A stretch of DNA of 27,090 nucleotides. Source: an uncultured Oscillospiraceae bacterium. GTDB taxonomy: Bacteria > Bacillota > Clostridia > Oscillospirales > Ruminococcaceae. Shown here one piece after another: positions 1 through 6,653 of the stretch. The notes under the pieces are model-generated. The model saw only the letters and a program-made list of their open reading frames with translations. It was not told the origin of the DNA and searched no databases. The stretch lies in NCBI GenBank assembly GCA_900543295.1, contig UQQY01000009.1, positions 1 through 27,090 on the forward strand, in the 5' to 3' direction. The translations under genes and the position numbers were made by a program. Each line of letters starts with the position of its first letter. Position 1 is the first letter of the stretch.

Positions 1-54
1 CTTTAAAAAGCGGTGAACTTTTTCTAAAATGCGTTGCTAATTTGATTTTATCTG

Positions 55-83
55 TTTACTTTTTCACTTTCCTATGTTAAAAT
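55..83 (+). promoter_or_regulatory. Promoter of yerC operon
   Basis: TTTACT at 55-60 and TAAAAT at 78-83 are separated by 17 bases, and the yerC start codon follows 46 bases downstream. The surroundings are AT-rich. The ribosome binding site GGAGGAG is at 118-124, five bases before the ATG at 130. Nothing recognisable lies in bases 1-54. Confidence 0.55.
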
Positions 84-129
84 ACAAAAGTAGTATGTTC
101 GCCTTTTAGAACAGACCGGAGGAGTCATC

Positions 130-420
130 ATGAACAATAAACTGAAAGAAAAAAATTTCGATTTTCTGATTCAGGCTATTCTTACTCTTAAGACAGAAGA
201 GGAATGTTCCAATTTTCTGGAGGATCTCTGCACCATACCAGAGCTTAAAGCCATGTCGCAGCGTTTGCAGGTTGCCAAAATGCTGAGTGAAAACCGGGTA
301 TACAGCGATATTGTTGCAGAAACCGGCGCTTCCACCGCTACCATCAGCCGTGTAAACCGCTCCCTGATCTACGGCAACGACGGCTACAGCGTTGTTTTCA
401 AGCGGTTGGATGAAAAATGA
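130..420 (+). CDS. yerC: YerC/YecD family TrpR-related DNA-binding protein
   Basis: A 96-residue protein of the TrpR-like superfamily, matching the length and layout of the YerC/YecD group of Bacillota. The first half is helical and contains the family-like stretch LCTIPELKAMSQRLQVAKML. Residues about 58-82 form a helix-turn-helix with the characteristic ETGASTATISRVNRSL. By family it is a cytoplasmic DNA-binding regulator; its target cannot be read from the sequence. The start is supported by GGAGGAG at 118-124. The stop overlaps the start of the next gene as ATGA (417-420), so the two are probably translationally coupled. The family call is secure; the biological role is not. Confidence 0.9.
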   Translation: MNNKLKEKNFDFLIQAILTLKTEEECSNFLEDLCTIPELKAMSQRLQVAKMLSENRVYSDIVAETGASTATISRVNRSLIYGNDGYSVVFKRLDEK

Positions 421-1169
421 GCTATCGCTGTTTCGCACAATTTTACGATATACTGACGCAGAATATTCCCTATCGCGCGCGAGGGGAATATTTTCATGCG
501 CTTTTTCAAAGATACGGCCTCCCGGGAAACATCGTGCTCGACCTGGCCTGCGGCACCGGTTCTCTGACGGAGGCGCTCGCCTCGCTCGGCTATGATATGA
601 TCGGGGTGGACGGCTCTGAAGAAATGCTTGCGGAGGCAATGAATAAAAAATACGACGCGCAGAGCAATACGCTGTACCTCTGTCAGGATATGGAGTCGCT
701 CGATCTGTATGGGACAGTCGACGGATGCGTCTGCGCGCTCGACAGCTTAAATCATATCACCGACTATGGCGCGCTTTCCCGCGCGGTTGCCAGAGTGAGC
801 CTGTTTCTGGCGCCCGGCGGCGTTTTCCTTTTTGACGTTAATACGGTTTATAAGCACGAGCAGATCCTTTCGGACCGGGCTTATGTCTACGATCTTGACG
901 ACGTTTGCTGCGTCTGGCAAAACAGTGTTTGTCATGAAAAAATAATCGACATCACATTGGATTTTTTTGCGCGCCGGGACGATGGACTGTATGAACGGGA
1001 AAGCGAGGCCTTTTCGGAGCGCGCTTATACGCACGGAGAGATCTGCGCGCTGCTCCAAAAAAACGGACTGACCCTGCTCGACTGTTTCGGCGACGATTCG
1101 TTCGCGCCGCCTAAGGACGACGCCCAGCGCGTAATCTATGCCGCGCGTTCTGCCAAAAAGAAAGGATGA
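417..1169 (+). CDS. Class I SAM-dependent methyltransferase
   Basis: A 250-residue cytoplasmic methyltransferase with the Rossmann-type SAM-binding fold. Motif I is LDLACGTGSLTEAL at about residues 41-54, followed by an acidic end of strand 2 (MIGVDGSEEML) and motif IV-like CALDSLNHI near residue 107. The N-terminus (CFAQFYDILT) is typical of the methyltransferase-25/ubiE-like group. The substrate is not evident. Its start overlaps the yerC stop by four bases, and hslO begins five bases after its stop, so the three genes form an operon. The start codon lies inside the end of yerC, with no obvious separate ribosome binding site, which fits coupling. Confidence 0.88.
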   Translation: MSYRCFAQFYDILTQNIPYRARGEYFHALFQRYGLPGNIVLDLACGTGSLTEALASLGYDMIGVDGSEEMLAEAMNKKYDAQSNTLYLCQDMESLDLYGTVDGCVCALDSLNHITDYGALSRAVARVSLFLAPGGVFLFDVNTVYKHEQILSDRAYVYDLDDVCCVWQNSVCHEKIIDITLDFFARRDDGLYERESEAFSERAYTHGEICALLQKNGLTLLDCFGDDSFAPPKDDAQRVIYAARSAKKKG

Positions 1170-1174
1170 GATGA

Positions 1175-2098
1175 TTGGGAAAACTGGTTCGTATGCTGTC
1201 AGAGGACGGATCTGTTATGGCCTGTGCGCTTGATTCCACTGACATTGCCGCGGAAATTGAGCGCATTCACGCACCCTCCGCCGTTGTGACGGCGGCGCTG
1301 GGACGGCTGGCAGCAGCCGCCTCCATGATTGGATTTTCATTAAAAGGAAAAGACGATACCGTTACGATTCGTATTGACGGCGGCGGTCCCGCGGGGCGGC
1401 TGATTGCGGTTGCGAATTCCTGCGGAAACGTAAAAGCCTGTGCGGATCAAACGATTGTCGAAATTCCGCTCAACGCGGCGGGCAAACTCGACGTAAAAGG
1501 CGCTGTCGGCACGGACGGCTATTTGAGCGTGATAAAAGACTTTGGACTGAAAGAGCCGTATATCGGCCAGACGCCGCTGGTTTCCGGCGAAATAGCCGAA
1601 GATATTACCAACTATTACGCGGTAAGCGAGCAAATCCCCACTGTCTGCGGACTGGGCGTCTTAGTCAATCCCGATCTTACGGTTCGCGCCGCAGGCGGCT
1701 TCTTAGTACAGCTTCTTCCCTTTGCGGACGAATCCTGCATTGATGTGCTGGAGGCAAACCTGAAAGCGCTGCCGCCGGTTTCCTCTATGTTTGAACAGGG
1801 CTATCCGCCGCAGAGAATCTGTGAGCTTCTGCTTGCGGGACTTAACCCCAATCTGCTTGAGGAAGCAAATACCGCTTATCGCTGCGATTGCAGCGAGGAA
1901 CGCGCAGAGCGTACCGTGCGGAGCCTGCCCGCCGAGGATTTACAGGAAATGCTCGACGAGGATAACGGCTGTGAGATCTGCTGCCATTTCTGCGGCGCCA
2001 AATATCATTTTTCCAAAGAACAGCTTGCCGCCATGATCCAGCGGAAGAAACAGGCTGCAAAAAAAGCTGCGGAAGAATCGTCTGCCGGCGAAAGCTGA
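1175..2098 (+). CDS. hslO: Hsp33 redox-regulated chaperone
   Basis: A 307-residue cytoplasmic holdase chaperone that binds unfolding proteins under oxidative stress. The N-terminal domain carries the family pattern of a disulfide-bond chaperone (GRLAAAASMIGFSLKGKDD, then IRIDGGGPAGRL). The C-terminal redox switch is complete: Cys237-x-Cys239, 30 residues, then Cys270-x-x-Cys273, followed by GAKYHFSKEQL. These four cysteines bind zinc in the family. An extra CxxC (Cys266/Cys269) directly precedes the last pair. The start is TTG at 1175, with AAAGGA at 1161-1166; an ATG at 1171 is in another frame. The C-terminus ends in a Lys/Ala/Glu-rich tail. It sits in an operon with the methyltransferase. 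Its chaperone role fits an anaerobe that meets oxygen. Confidence 0.96.
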   Translation: MGKLVRMLSEDGSVMACALDSTDIAAEIERIHAPSAVVTAALGRLAAAASMIGFSLKGKDDTVTIRIDGGGPAGRLIAVANSCGNVKACADQTIVEIPLNAAGKLDVKGAVGTDGYLSVIKDFGLKEPYIGQTPLVSGEIAEDITNYYAVSEQIPTVCGLGVLVNPDLTVRAAGGFLVQLLPFADESCIDVLEANLKALPPVSSMFEQGYPPQRICELLLAGLNPNLLEEANTAYRCDCSEERAERTVRSLPAEDLQEMLDEDNGCEICCHFCGAKYHFSKEQLAAMIQRKKQAAKKAAEESSAGES

Positions 2099-2142
2099 TC
2101 CATTATTATCCAATTTTTATTGTTATTTTTTTAAAAAAGATC

Positions 2143-2171
2143 TTGACATCCCGCCAACGCTGTAGTATAAT
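2143..2171 (+). promoter_or_regulatory. Consensus promoter of the tRNA pair
   Basis: TTGACA at 2143-2148 and TATAAT at 2166-2171 with exactly 17 bases between them. Both hexamers match the sigma-A consensus perfectly. The first tRNA base is at 2203, so the leader is short. It is the strongest plus-strand promoter in the window, as expected for stable RNA. Confidence 0.9.
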
Positions 2172-2202
2172 AACTTTCGTCGCTGAGAGCGGTATGTCAA
2201 AT

Positions 2203-2278
2203 GCGGATGTAGCTCATCTGGTAGAGCGCCACCTTGCCAAGGTGGAGGTAGCGAGTTCGAGCCTCGTCATCCGCTCCA
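2203..2278 (+). tRNA. tRNA-Gly (anticodon GCC)
   Basis: The cloverleaf folds fully. The 7-bp acceptor stem GCGGATG/CATCCGC is all Watson-Crick. The anticodon stem CCACC/GGTGG encloses the loop TTGCCAA with anticodon GCC. The T-arm is GCGAG-TTCGAGC-CTCGT. The discriminator base is T, usual for bacterial glycine tRNA, and the CCA end is encoded at 2276-2278. It is co-transcribed with tRNA-Cys five bases downstream. Confidence 0.97.
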
Positions 2279-2283
2279 ATTAT

Positions 2284-2357
2284 GGCGCTATAGCCAAGTG
2301 GTAAGGCAGAGGACTGCAAATCCTTTACCCCCAGTTCGAATCTGGGTGGCGCCTCCA
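2284..2357 (+). tRNA. tRNA-Cys (anticodon GCA)
   Basis: The acceptor stem GGCGCTA pairs with TGGCGCC, with one T-G wobble. The anticodon stem GAGGA/TCCTT encloses the loop CTGCAAA with anticodon GCA. The T-arm contains GTTCGAATC. The discriminator is T and CCA is encoded at 2355-2357. It shares the upstream consensus promoter with tRNA-Gly and is followed at once by a strong terminator. Confidence 0.97.
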
Positions 2358-2396
2358 AAGCTCCGGATACTTGTGGTATCCGGAGCTTTATTGTTT
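2357..2396 (+). terminator. Rho-independent terminator of the tRNA operon
   Basis: A perfect 14-bp stem, AAAGCTCCGGATAC at 2357-2370 with GTATCCGGAGCTTT at 2376-2389, has a five-base loop and is followed by a T-rich tail (ATTGTTTT). It begins on the last base of the encoded CCA. Confidence 0.9.
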
Positions 2397-2405
2397 TAGA
2401 TACGT

Positions 2406-2452
2406 AAAAAACCGCTGGGAAAGCGATTGTCCGTTTTCCCAGCGGTTTTTTT
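2406..2452 (-). terminator. Terminator of rubrerythrin gene (bidirectional)
   Basis: The arms at 2406-2422 and 2435-2451 pair over 17 bp (AAAAAACCGCTGGGAAA and its complement), with a 12-base loop. Read on the minus strand, the stem ends in a run of six T, 16 bases after the rubrerythrin stop. On the plus strand it also has T residues, so it backs up the tRNA terminator. Confidence 0.85.
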
Positions 2453-2467
2453 GCATCAAGCCGTTTC

Positions 2468-3013
2468 TTATTTGCCGAAGTATCTTTCAAGCAGACCAGC
2501 AAACGCCTTGCCGTGGCGTGCTTCATCACGAGCCATCTCATGGACGGTATCGTGAATCGCGTCGAGATTTGCAGCCTTCGCGCGTTTTGCCAGATCAAAT
2601 TTGCCTGCGGTCGCGCCGTTCTCAGCTTCTACACGCATTTCGAGATTCTTCTTGGTGGAGTCGGTGACAACTTCGCCCAGCAGCTCTGCAAATTTTGCGG
2701 CATGCTCCGCCTCTTCATAAGCGGCTTTCTCCCAGTAAAGGCCGATTTCCGGATAACCCTCTCTGTGCGCAACTCTGGCCATTGCAAGATACATACCGAC
2801 CTCGGTGCACTCGCCCTGGAAGTTTGCACGGAGATCCGCGATAATATCCTCGCTTACGCCCTGCGCCACACCGACGACATGCTCGGCGGCCCAGGACATT
2901 TCGCCCTTCTGCTCCGTAAACTTGGAAGCCGGCGCTTTGCACTGCGGACATGCCTCCGGCGGGGTATCTCCCTCATGTACGTAACCGCAAACCTGACAGA
3001 CCCATTTTTTCAT
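2468..3013 (-). CDS. rbr: Rubrerythrin with N-terminal rubredoxin domain (reverse rubrerythrin type)
   Basis: A 181-residue cytoplasmic non-haem iron protein. By family it reduces hydrogen peroxide, and in clostridia also oxygen, at the expense of NAD(P)H-linked electron carriers. The rubredoxin iron site is at the N-terminus (Cys6-x-x-Cys9 in WVCQVCGY, Cys22-x-x-Cys25 in CPQC), the reverse of classical rubrerythrin order. The four-helix diiron domain follows, with an early glutamate (FQGECTE), YEEAEH and a second ExxH in RDEARH. An ATG at 3040 is possible. ACCTCC at 3021-3026 (GGAGGT on the coding strand), seven bases before the ATG at 3013, fixes the start at the shorter form. It is a single-gene unit with its own promoter and terminator. 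Confidence 0.93.
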   Translation of the reverse strand: MKKWVCQVCGYVHEGDTPPEACPQCKAPASKFTEQKGEMSWAAEHVVGVAQGVSEDIIADLRANFQGECTEVGMYLAMARVAHREGYPEIGLYWEKAAYEEAEHAAKFAELLGEVVTDSTKKNLEMRVEAENGATAGKFDLAKRAKAANLDAIHDTVHEMARDEARHGKAFAGLLERYFGK

Positions 3014-3062
3014 TTTCATTACCTCCATTTTAATTATCACAAATAATTTGTTTTTTCGCCTG

Positions 3063-3078
3063 CACCGAATATTTGGTG
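3063..3078 (-). promoter_or_regulatory. 16-bp palindrome at the rbr transcription start
   Basis: CACCGAAT/ATTTGGTG forms a near-perfect dyad with seven of eight pairs matching. It lies just downstream of the rbr -10 box, about where transcription should begin, a normal place for a repressor operator. It does not match the PerR or Fur consensus known to me. Confidence 0.4.
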
Positions 3079-3085
3079 TGATTAA

Positions 3086-3114
3086 ATTATACCGTACAAG
3101 TATAAAATAGTCAA
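3086..3114 (-). promoter_or_regulatory. Promoter of rbr with overlapping dyad
   Basis: On the minus strand TTGACT (3114-3109) and TATAAT (3091-3086) are 17 bases apart. A 19-bp interrupted palindrome, TTATAC-N7-GTATAA, covers 3087-3105, that is, the -10 box and most of the spacer. A protein bound there would block RNA polymerase. The leader to the ATG at 3013 is about 65 bases. Confidence 0.75.
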
Positions 3115-3133
3115 GACCTCTTTCACAAAAAAT

Positions 3134-3162
3134 TTGGATTTTCTTTCTTCTCGTGATAGAAT
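3134..3162 (+). promoter_or_regulatory. Promoter of the B12/radical SAM gene
   Basis: TTGGAT at 3134-3139 and TAGAAT at 3157-3162 with a 17-base spacer. The gene starts at 3217. A weak ribosome binding site GGGGTG is at 3203-3208. Confidence 0.5.
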
Positions 3163-3216
3163 AGATAGCAGAAACCGCCCTTGGGCGACTAATTCAGAGA
3201 ATGGGGTGTTTTTTAC

Positions 3217-4944
3217 ATGAAGCTGCTTTTGGTTGGTATCAATGCAAAATACATTCATTCCAATCCAGCGATCCGCATCCTTGCAGAATATGTGAAGCGC
3301 CGCCTTCCCGTGGAGCCGGAGCTTCTGGAGTGCACAATCAACCAGTATACGGATGACATTCTGCGCGCTATCTACAAAAAGCAGCCGGATGTAATCGGAT
3401 TTTCCTGCTATATCTGGAATATTCAAATGGTGAAAGCGGTTCTCCCTGCTATTCGGAAGATTCTCCCTGACTGCACTTTGTTTGCAGGCGGACCGGAAGT
3501 AAGCTTTGGCAGCACGGCATTTTTACAAGAAAATACACTTGATTTCATCATCCGCGGCGAAGGGGAAATTCCGCTGACCGAAGCGATGTGCCGCCTGCTG
3601 TCGGGAGAATCCTATGAGGATGTAAGAGGCCTCACGGTTCGGCTTGCGGACGGCAGGATACAGGAAAATCCGGACGCAGATGTTCCCGATATGTCAGAGG
3701 TTCCATTCCCCTATGCAGAGCTTGATTCGCTCAAAAACCGGATCATTTACTACGAGACCATGCGCGGTTGTCCCTTTCACTGCCAATACTGTTTGTCCGG
3801 CGGAGGTTCGAAGGTTCGTTTTCGTCCGCTTCCCATGGTTTTCAAGGAGCTGGACCTTTTTCTCTCGCAAAGGGTTCCGCAGGTTAAATTTATGGATCGG
3901 ACCTTTAACTGCAACAGAGAATACGCTATGGAAATCTGGAAATACCTTTCAGAACACGACAACGGCGTTACGAATTTTCATTTTGAAATGGCGGCTGAGC
4001 TTTTGGATGAAGAGATGGTTCGCTGGCTTCACACTGTGCGCAGGGGATTGTTCCAGTTTGAAATCGGCGTCCAGTCCACCAATCCGGATACGCTCCGCGC
4101 TGTGCAGCGCGTCACCCTGCCGGAAAAGCTGACGCCAATCATCCGCGCGCTGCAAAAAGGCCAAAACATCCATCTGCATCTTGATCTGATTGCAGGGCTT
4201 CCTTTTGAAAGCTACGACCGGTTTGGAGAGTCCTATAACTATGTCTACAGCCTGCATCCGGATCAGCTGCAGCTTGGATTTTTAAAGCTGCTAAAGGGTT
4301 CGGGGCTTAAACAGAAGCAGGAGGAATATGGGCTTGTCTGCCGGGACGATGCCCCGTACGAGATACTCTGCACGCCGTGGCTTCCCTATTCGGACGTACT
4401 GCGGCTAAAACGGATTGAGGAGTTAAACGAGCTTTACTACAACAGTCTGCGCTATCAGCGGGAGCTTTCCTTTCTGATTGAGCGATTCTCTTCTCCTTTC
4501 CGGTTTTTTGAGTCTCTTTCCGGCTTTTTTGAGGAAAACGGATTTTTCAGCGCGCCGCTTGCCAAAATGGACACCTATACCGCGCTGTACCGCTTTGTGC
4601 GGGAAAAGGGCCTGGACGCCGAGCGCTTTAGCTGGCTTGCACGGTACGATATGTTCGCGCATGAAAAGGTGAAAAAGCTGCCATACTGGCTCAGCGAAGG
4701 ATTAAAGCCGCGCTTCCACGCCGCCATTTATCACTTTCTCGATCAACCGGAGAACAGGACGCGCTGGCTGCCCGAATACGAAGATCTTACCGACACGCAT
4801 CAGCTCATCCGGAACGTGCATATCGAAGTGTTTCCTTTCGACCCGCGCACCGGTGCGGATCGTGAAACCGCTCTGCTGTTTTCCTACCGAAGGCGGACGC
4901 TTGACCGGAACGCGGCGGTTTTTGAAATTACACTGCCCGTTTAA
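3217..4944 (+). CDS. B12-binding domain radical SAM protein (DUF4080-like)
   Basis: A 575-residue protein with three parts. Residues 1 to about 140 form a cobalamin-binding Rossmann-like domain (MKLLLVGINAKYIHSN, later GFSCYIWN and FAGGPEVSFG). A radical SAM domain follows, with the iron-sulfur motif Cys185-x3-Cys189-x2-Cys192 in RGCPFHCQYC. The C-terminal third resembles the DUF4080 extension found on this clostridial subfamily. By family it cleaves S-adenosylmethionine reductively and may use cobalamin; the canonical DxHxxG-type B12 loop is not obvious, so B12 binding itself is uncertain. The substrate is unknown. It stands alone between its own promoter and a strong terminator, so its neighbours give no hint. 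Confidence 0.88.
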   Translation: MKLLLVGINAKYIHSNPAIRILAEYVKRRLPVEPELLECTINQYTDDILRAIYKKQPDVIGFSCYIWNIQMVKAVLPAIRKILPDCTLFAGGPEVSFGSTAFLQENTLDFIIRGEGEIPLTEAMCRLLSGESYEDVRGLTVRLADGRIQENPDADVPDMSEVPFPYAELDSLKNRIIYYETMRGCPFHCQYCLSGGGSKVRFRPLPMVFKELDLFLSQRVPQVKFMDRTFNCNREYAMEIWKYLSEHDNGVTNFHFEMAAELLDEEMVRWLHTVRRGLFQFEIGVQSTNPDTLRAVQRVTLPEKLTPIIRALQKGQNIHLHLDLIAGLPFESYDRFGESYNYVYSLHPDQLQLGFLKLLKGSGLKQKQEEYGLVCRDDAPYEILCTPWLPYSDVLRLKRIEELNELYYNSLRYQRELSFLIERFSSPFRFFESLSGFFEENGFFSAPLAKMDTYTALYRFVREKGLDAERFSWLARYDMFAHEKVKKLPYWLSEGLKPRFHAAIYHFLDQPENRTRWLPEYEDLTDTHQLIRNVHIEVFPFDPRTGADRETALLFSYRRRTLDRNAAVFEITLPV

Positions 4945-4950
4945 CCATAA

Positions 4951-4988
4951 GCAAAAAAGCAGACAGTCTGGGGCTGTCTGCTTTTTTG
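4951..4988. terminator. Bidirectional terminator between radical SAM and MATE genes
   Basis: GCAAAAAAGCAGACAG at 4951-4966 pairs perfectly with 4974-4989 across a seven-base loop. The A and T runs on the arms give a T-rich end in either direction, so it serves both converging genes. Confidence 0.88.
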
Positions 4989-5011
4989 CGTACTGCGGCT
5001 TCCCGCGCGTT

Positions 5012-6340
5012 TCAATAATGATAGCGTTTTCTCTCTCCCGCTAAAAAAAGGATCGTTACAGCCGCCGCCATCAGCTCGGCGGCAACGATGGAAAGCCAGA
5101 TGCCGTCAATTTTCCAGAACAGCGGAAAGATCAGTATCGCTGCAACCTGAAACACAAGCGTCCGCAGAAAGGAAATCAAAGCCGATACCAAGCCGTTATT
5201 AAGCGCAGTAAAAAAGGATGAGCCGTAAATCGCAATTCCGGCAAAAAGAAAGGAGAAGGAAAAGATAGAAAAACCCCGCAGAGTCAGATTAAGCAGATCC
5301 TGATCGTAGCTTACAAATATCATCGCCAGCGGTTTTCCCAGCGTTTCTGCGATAACCAGCATCGCGGCTGAAAAAATGCCGATGATTGCAAGGCTCTTTT
5401 TCAGCAGGCTTTTCAGTTCCGAATGGTTTCCCGCGCCATAATGATACCCGACAACGGGCGCCGTACCGACAGAATAGCCGATAAAAGCGGCGAGAAATAT
5501 CATGTTGACATACATCAAGACGCCATATGCCGCAACGCCGTCCTCACCGGCATATTTCATCAGCTGTACATTATAGAGCATACTGACAAGGGACGCCGAA
5601 ATATTGGACATCAATTCCGACGAACCATTTATACAGGCCTTCAGCAGAGCCTTTCCGTCGTATCTTGTTTTGGTCAGCCGTAAAAGGCTGGTATTGGGAC
5701 GGCAGAAATACAGCAAGGGCACAAGTCCGCCTACACACTGGCTGACAGCGGTTGCCGCCGCCGCTCCTTCAAGTCCAAACGAAAATACTGCGACCAAAAG
5801 AGCGTCCAGTATCATATTGGTAAGGCCCGCCGCTATGGTAACGGCGAGTCCGAGCTGCGGCTTCTGCGCTGCGGCGAAAAAGCTTTGGAACTCATATTGC
5901 AGCATATATGCAGGAAGCGCAAGAAGAATAATCCTTCCGTAAGCAACGCAGTTATCCAGCATCGTCCCTTCCGCCCCAAGAAAGGCGGCGATCGGACGAA
6001 TAAACAGAAAGCCCAAAACAGCGATGACAGCGCCGCAGGCCGCCGATACATATACGAACAGGGAAAACAGCCTTTTTGCCTTCTCGGAATCGCCTTCTCC
6101 CATCGTTTTGGCGATAAGCGCGCTGCCGCCCGTACCAAACATGAACCCAATGGAACCAAGAATCATCAGAAACGGCATAATAAAATTGACAGCGGCAAAA
6201 GGCGTTTTTCCAACAAAGTTTGAAACGAAAAAGCCATCTACCACACCGTAAATGGAAGTAAATATCATCATGATAATAGTGGGTAAGGTAAAATGCAGCA
6301 GTTTTTTTGACGTAAAGTGATCTGATAATTGAATTTTCAT
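5012..6340 (-). CDS. MATE family multidrug efflux transporter
   Basis: A 442-residue inner-membrane exporter with about 12 hydrophobic segments in two similar halves. The N-terminal signature is present (PTIIMMIFTSIYGVVDGFF, then FAAVNFIMPFLMILGSIGFMFGTGGSALIAK), and the repeat GLTNMILDALLV is typical of MATE proteins. The family expels cationic drugs or metabolites using a sodium or proton gradient. The start is supported by GGGGGAAG shortly upstream of the ATG. It is a single gene with a near-perfect promoter overlapped by two operator-like palindromes, pointing to an inducible pump. No regulator gene of the expected kind lies beside it in the window. The substrate is unknown. Confidence 0.94.
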   Translation of the reverse strand: MKIQLSDHFTSKKLLHFTLPTIIMMIFTSIYGVVDGFFVSNFVGKTPFAAVNFIMPFLMILGSIGFMFGTGGSALIAKTMGEGDSEKAKRLFSLFVYVSAACGAVIAVLGFLFIRPIAAFLGAEGTMLDNCVAYGRIILLALPAYMLQYEFQSFFAAAQKPQLGLAVTIAAGLTNMILDALLVAVFSFGLEGAAAATAVSQCVGGLVPLLYFCRPNTSLLRLTKTRYDGKALLKACINGSSELMSNISASLVSMLYNVQLMKYAGEDGVAAYGVLMYVNMIFLAAFIGYSVGTAPVVGYHYGAGNHSELKSLLKKSLAIIGIFSAAMLVIAETLGKPLAMIFVSYDQDLLNLTLRGFSIFSFSFLFAGIAIYGSSFFTALNNGLVSALISFLRTLVFQVAAILIFPLFWKIDGIWLSIVAAELMAAAVTILFLAGERKRYHY

Positions 6341-6414
6341 TTTCTTCCCCCAAGCGACACATTGTAAAAGCTAAAAAATAAACTGGATCGTTTTTGCATA
6401 TAAAGGCCTTTATT

Positions 6415-6430
6415 AGTCCAGAATTGGACT
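6415..6430 (-). promoter_or_regulatory. Operator-like palindrome 1 of the MATE gene
   Basis: AGTCC-AGAATT-GGACT, a 16-bp dyad with the same arms as the second site. It lies downstream of the -10 box, about at the transcription start. The centres of the two sites are 27 bp apart. Confidence 0.65.
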
Positions 6431-6436
6431 TTTAAG

Positions 6437-6465
6437 ATTATAGTCCGTTTCAGGACTAATGTCAA
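6437..6465 (-). promoter_or_regulatory. Promoter of MATE exporter
   Basis: On the minus strand TTGACA (6465-6460) and TATAAT (6442-6437) are separated by exactly 17 bases, a perfect sigma-A consensus. Such a strong promoter on an efflux gene suggests that expression is held down by a repressor acting at the embedded palindromes. Confidence 0.85.
6441..6458 (-). promoter_or_regulatory. Operator-like palindrome 2 of the MATE gene
   Basis: TAGTCC-GTTTCA-GGACTA, an 18-bp dyad filling the spacer between the -35 and -10 boxes. Its inner arms are identical to those of the site at 6415-6430. The position is classic for a MarR- or TetR-type repressor, but the family cannot be named from the site alone. 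Confidence 0.7.
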
Positions 6466-6517
6466 TAGGGGAACCTATCGTTTTATCCTATTATCCTGTG
6501 GTTAAACCGAACCATAG

Positions 6518-6555
6518 AAAAGGCAGTGAGAAAGTCTTTTTTCTCACTGCCTTTT
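6518..6555 (-). terminator. Terminator downstream of the zinc-ribbon membrane gene
   Basis: AAAAGGCAGTGAGAAA at 6518-6533 pairs with 6540-6555 (16 bp, six-base loop). On the minus strand the stem ends in TTTTCT. It lies about 100 bases after the stop of the minus-strand gene at 6654 and would protect the MATE promoter from read-through. Confidence 0.75.
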
Positions 6556-6619
6556 GTAAAAACAAGCAAAACCGATGGATCGCATTCATCCCTTACAGAA
6601 TATATAAACCGGAGAGACA

Positions 6620-6646
6620 GCGGCAAGGGCGATTCTCCCTTGCCGC
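6620..6646. repeat. Perfect 10-bp inverted repeat after the zinc-ribbon gene
   Basis: GCGGCAAGGG (6620-6629) and CCCTTGCCGC (6637-6646) surround a seven-base loop. It begins seven bases past the stop codon of the minus-strand gene. There is no T run, so it is more likely an mRNA 3'-end stabiliser than a terminator. Confidence 0.55.
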
Positions 6647-6653
6647 ATCCAAC

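Larger units (their letters stand above)
6341..6653. other. Intergenic region between MATE and zinc-ribbon genes
   Basis: No gene is visible in these 313 bases. They hold the MATE promoter and operators (6415-6465), a terminator hairpin (6518-6555), and a strong hairpin without a T run at 6620-6646. Bases 6556-6619 show nothing recognisable. Confidence 0.7.

Noticed and set aside
3014..3040. Upstream ATGs of rubrerythrin (3040, 3019)
   Set aside because: The GGAGGT ribosome binding site lies between the first ATG and the chosen start, and rubrerythrins of this type begin with MKKWVC-like sequence.
2513..3046. Plus-strand open frame opposite rubrerythrin
   Set aside because: Shadow of the rubrerythrin gene; no promoter, ribosome binding site or recognisable motif.
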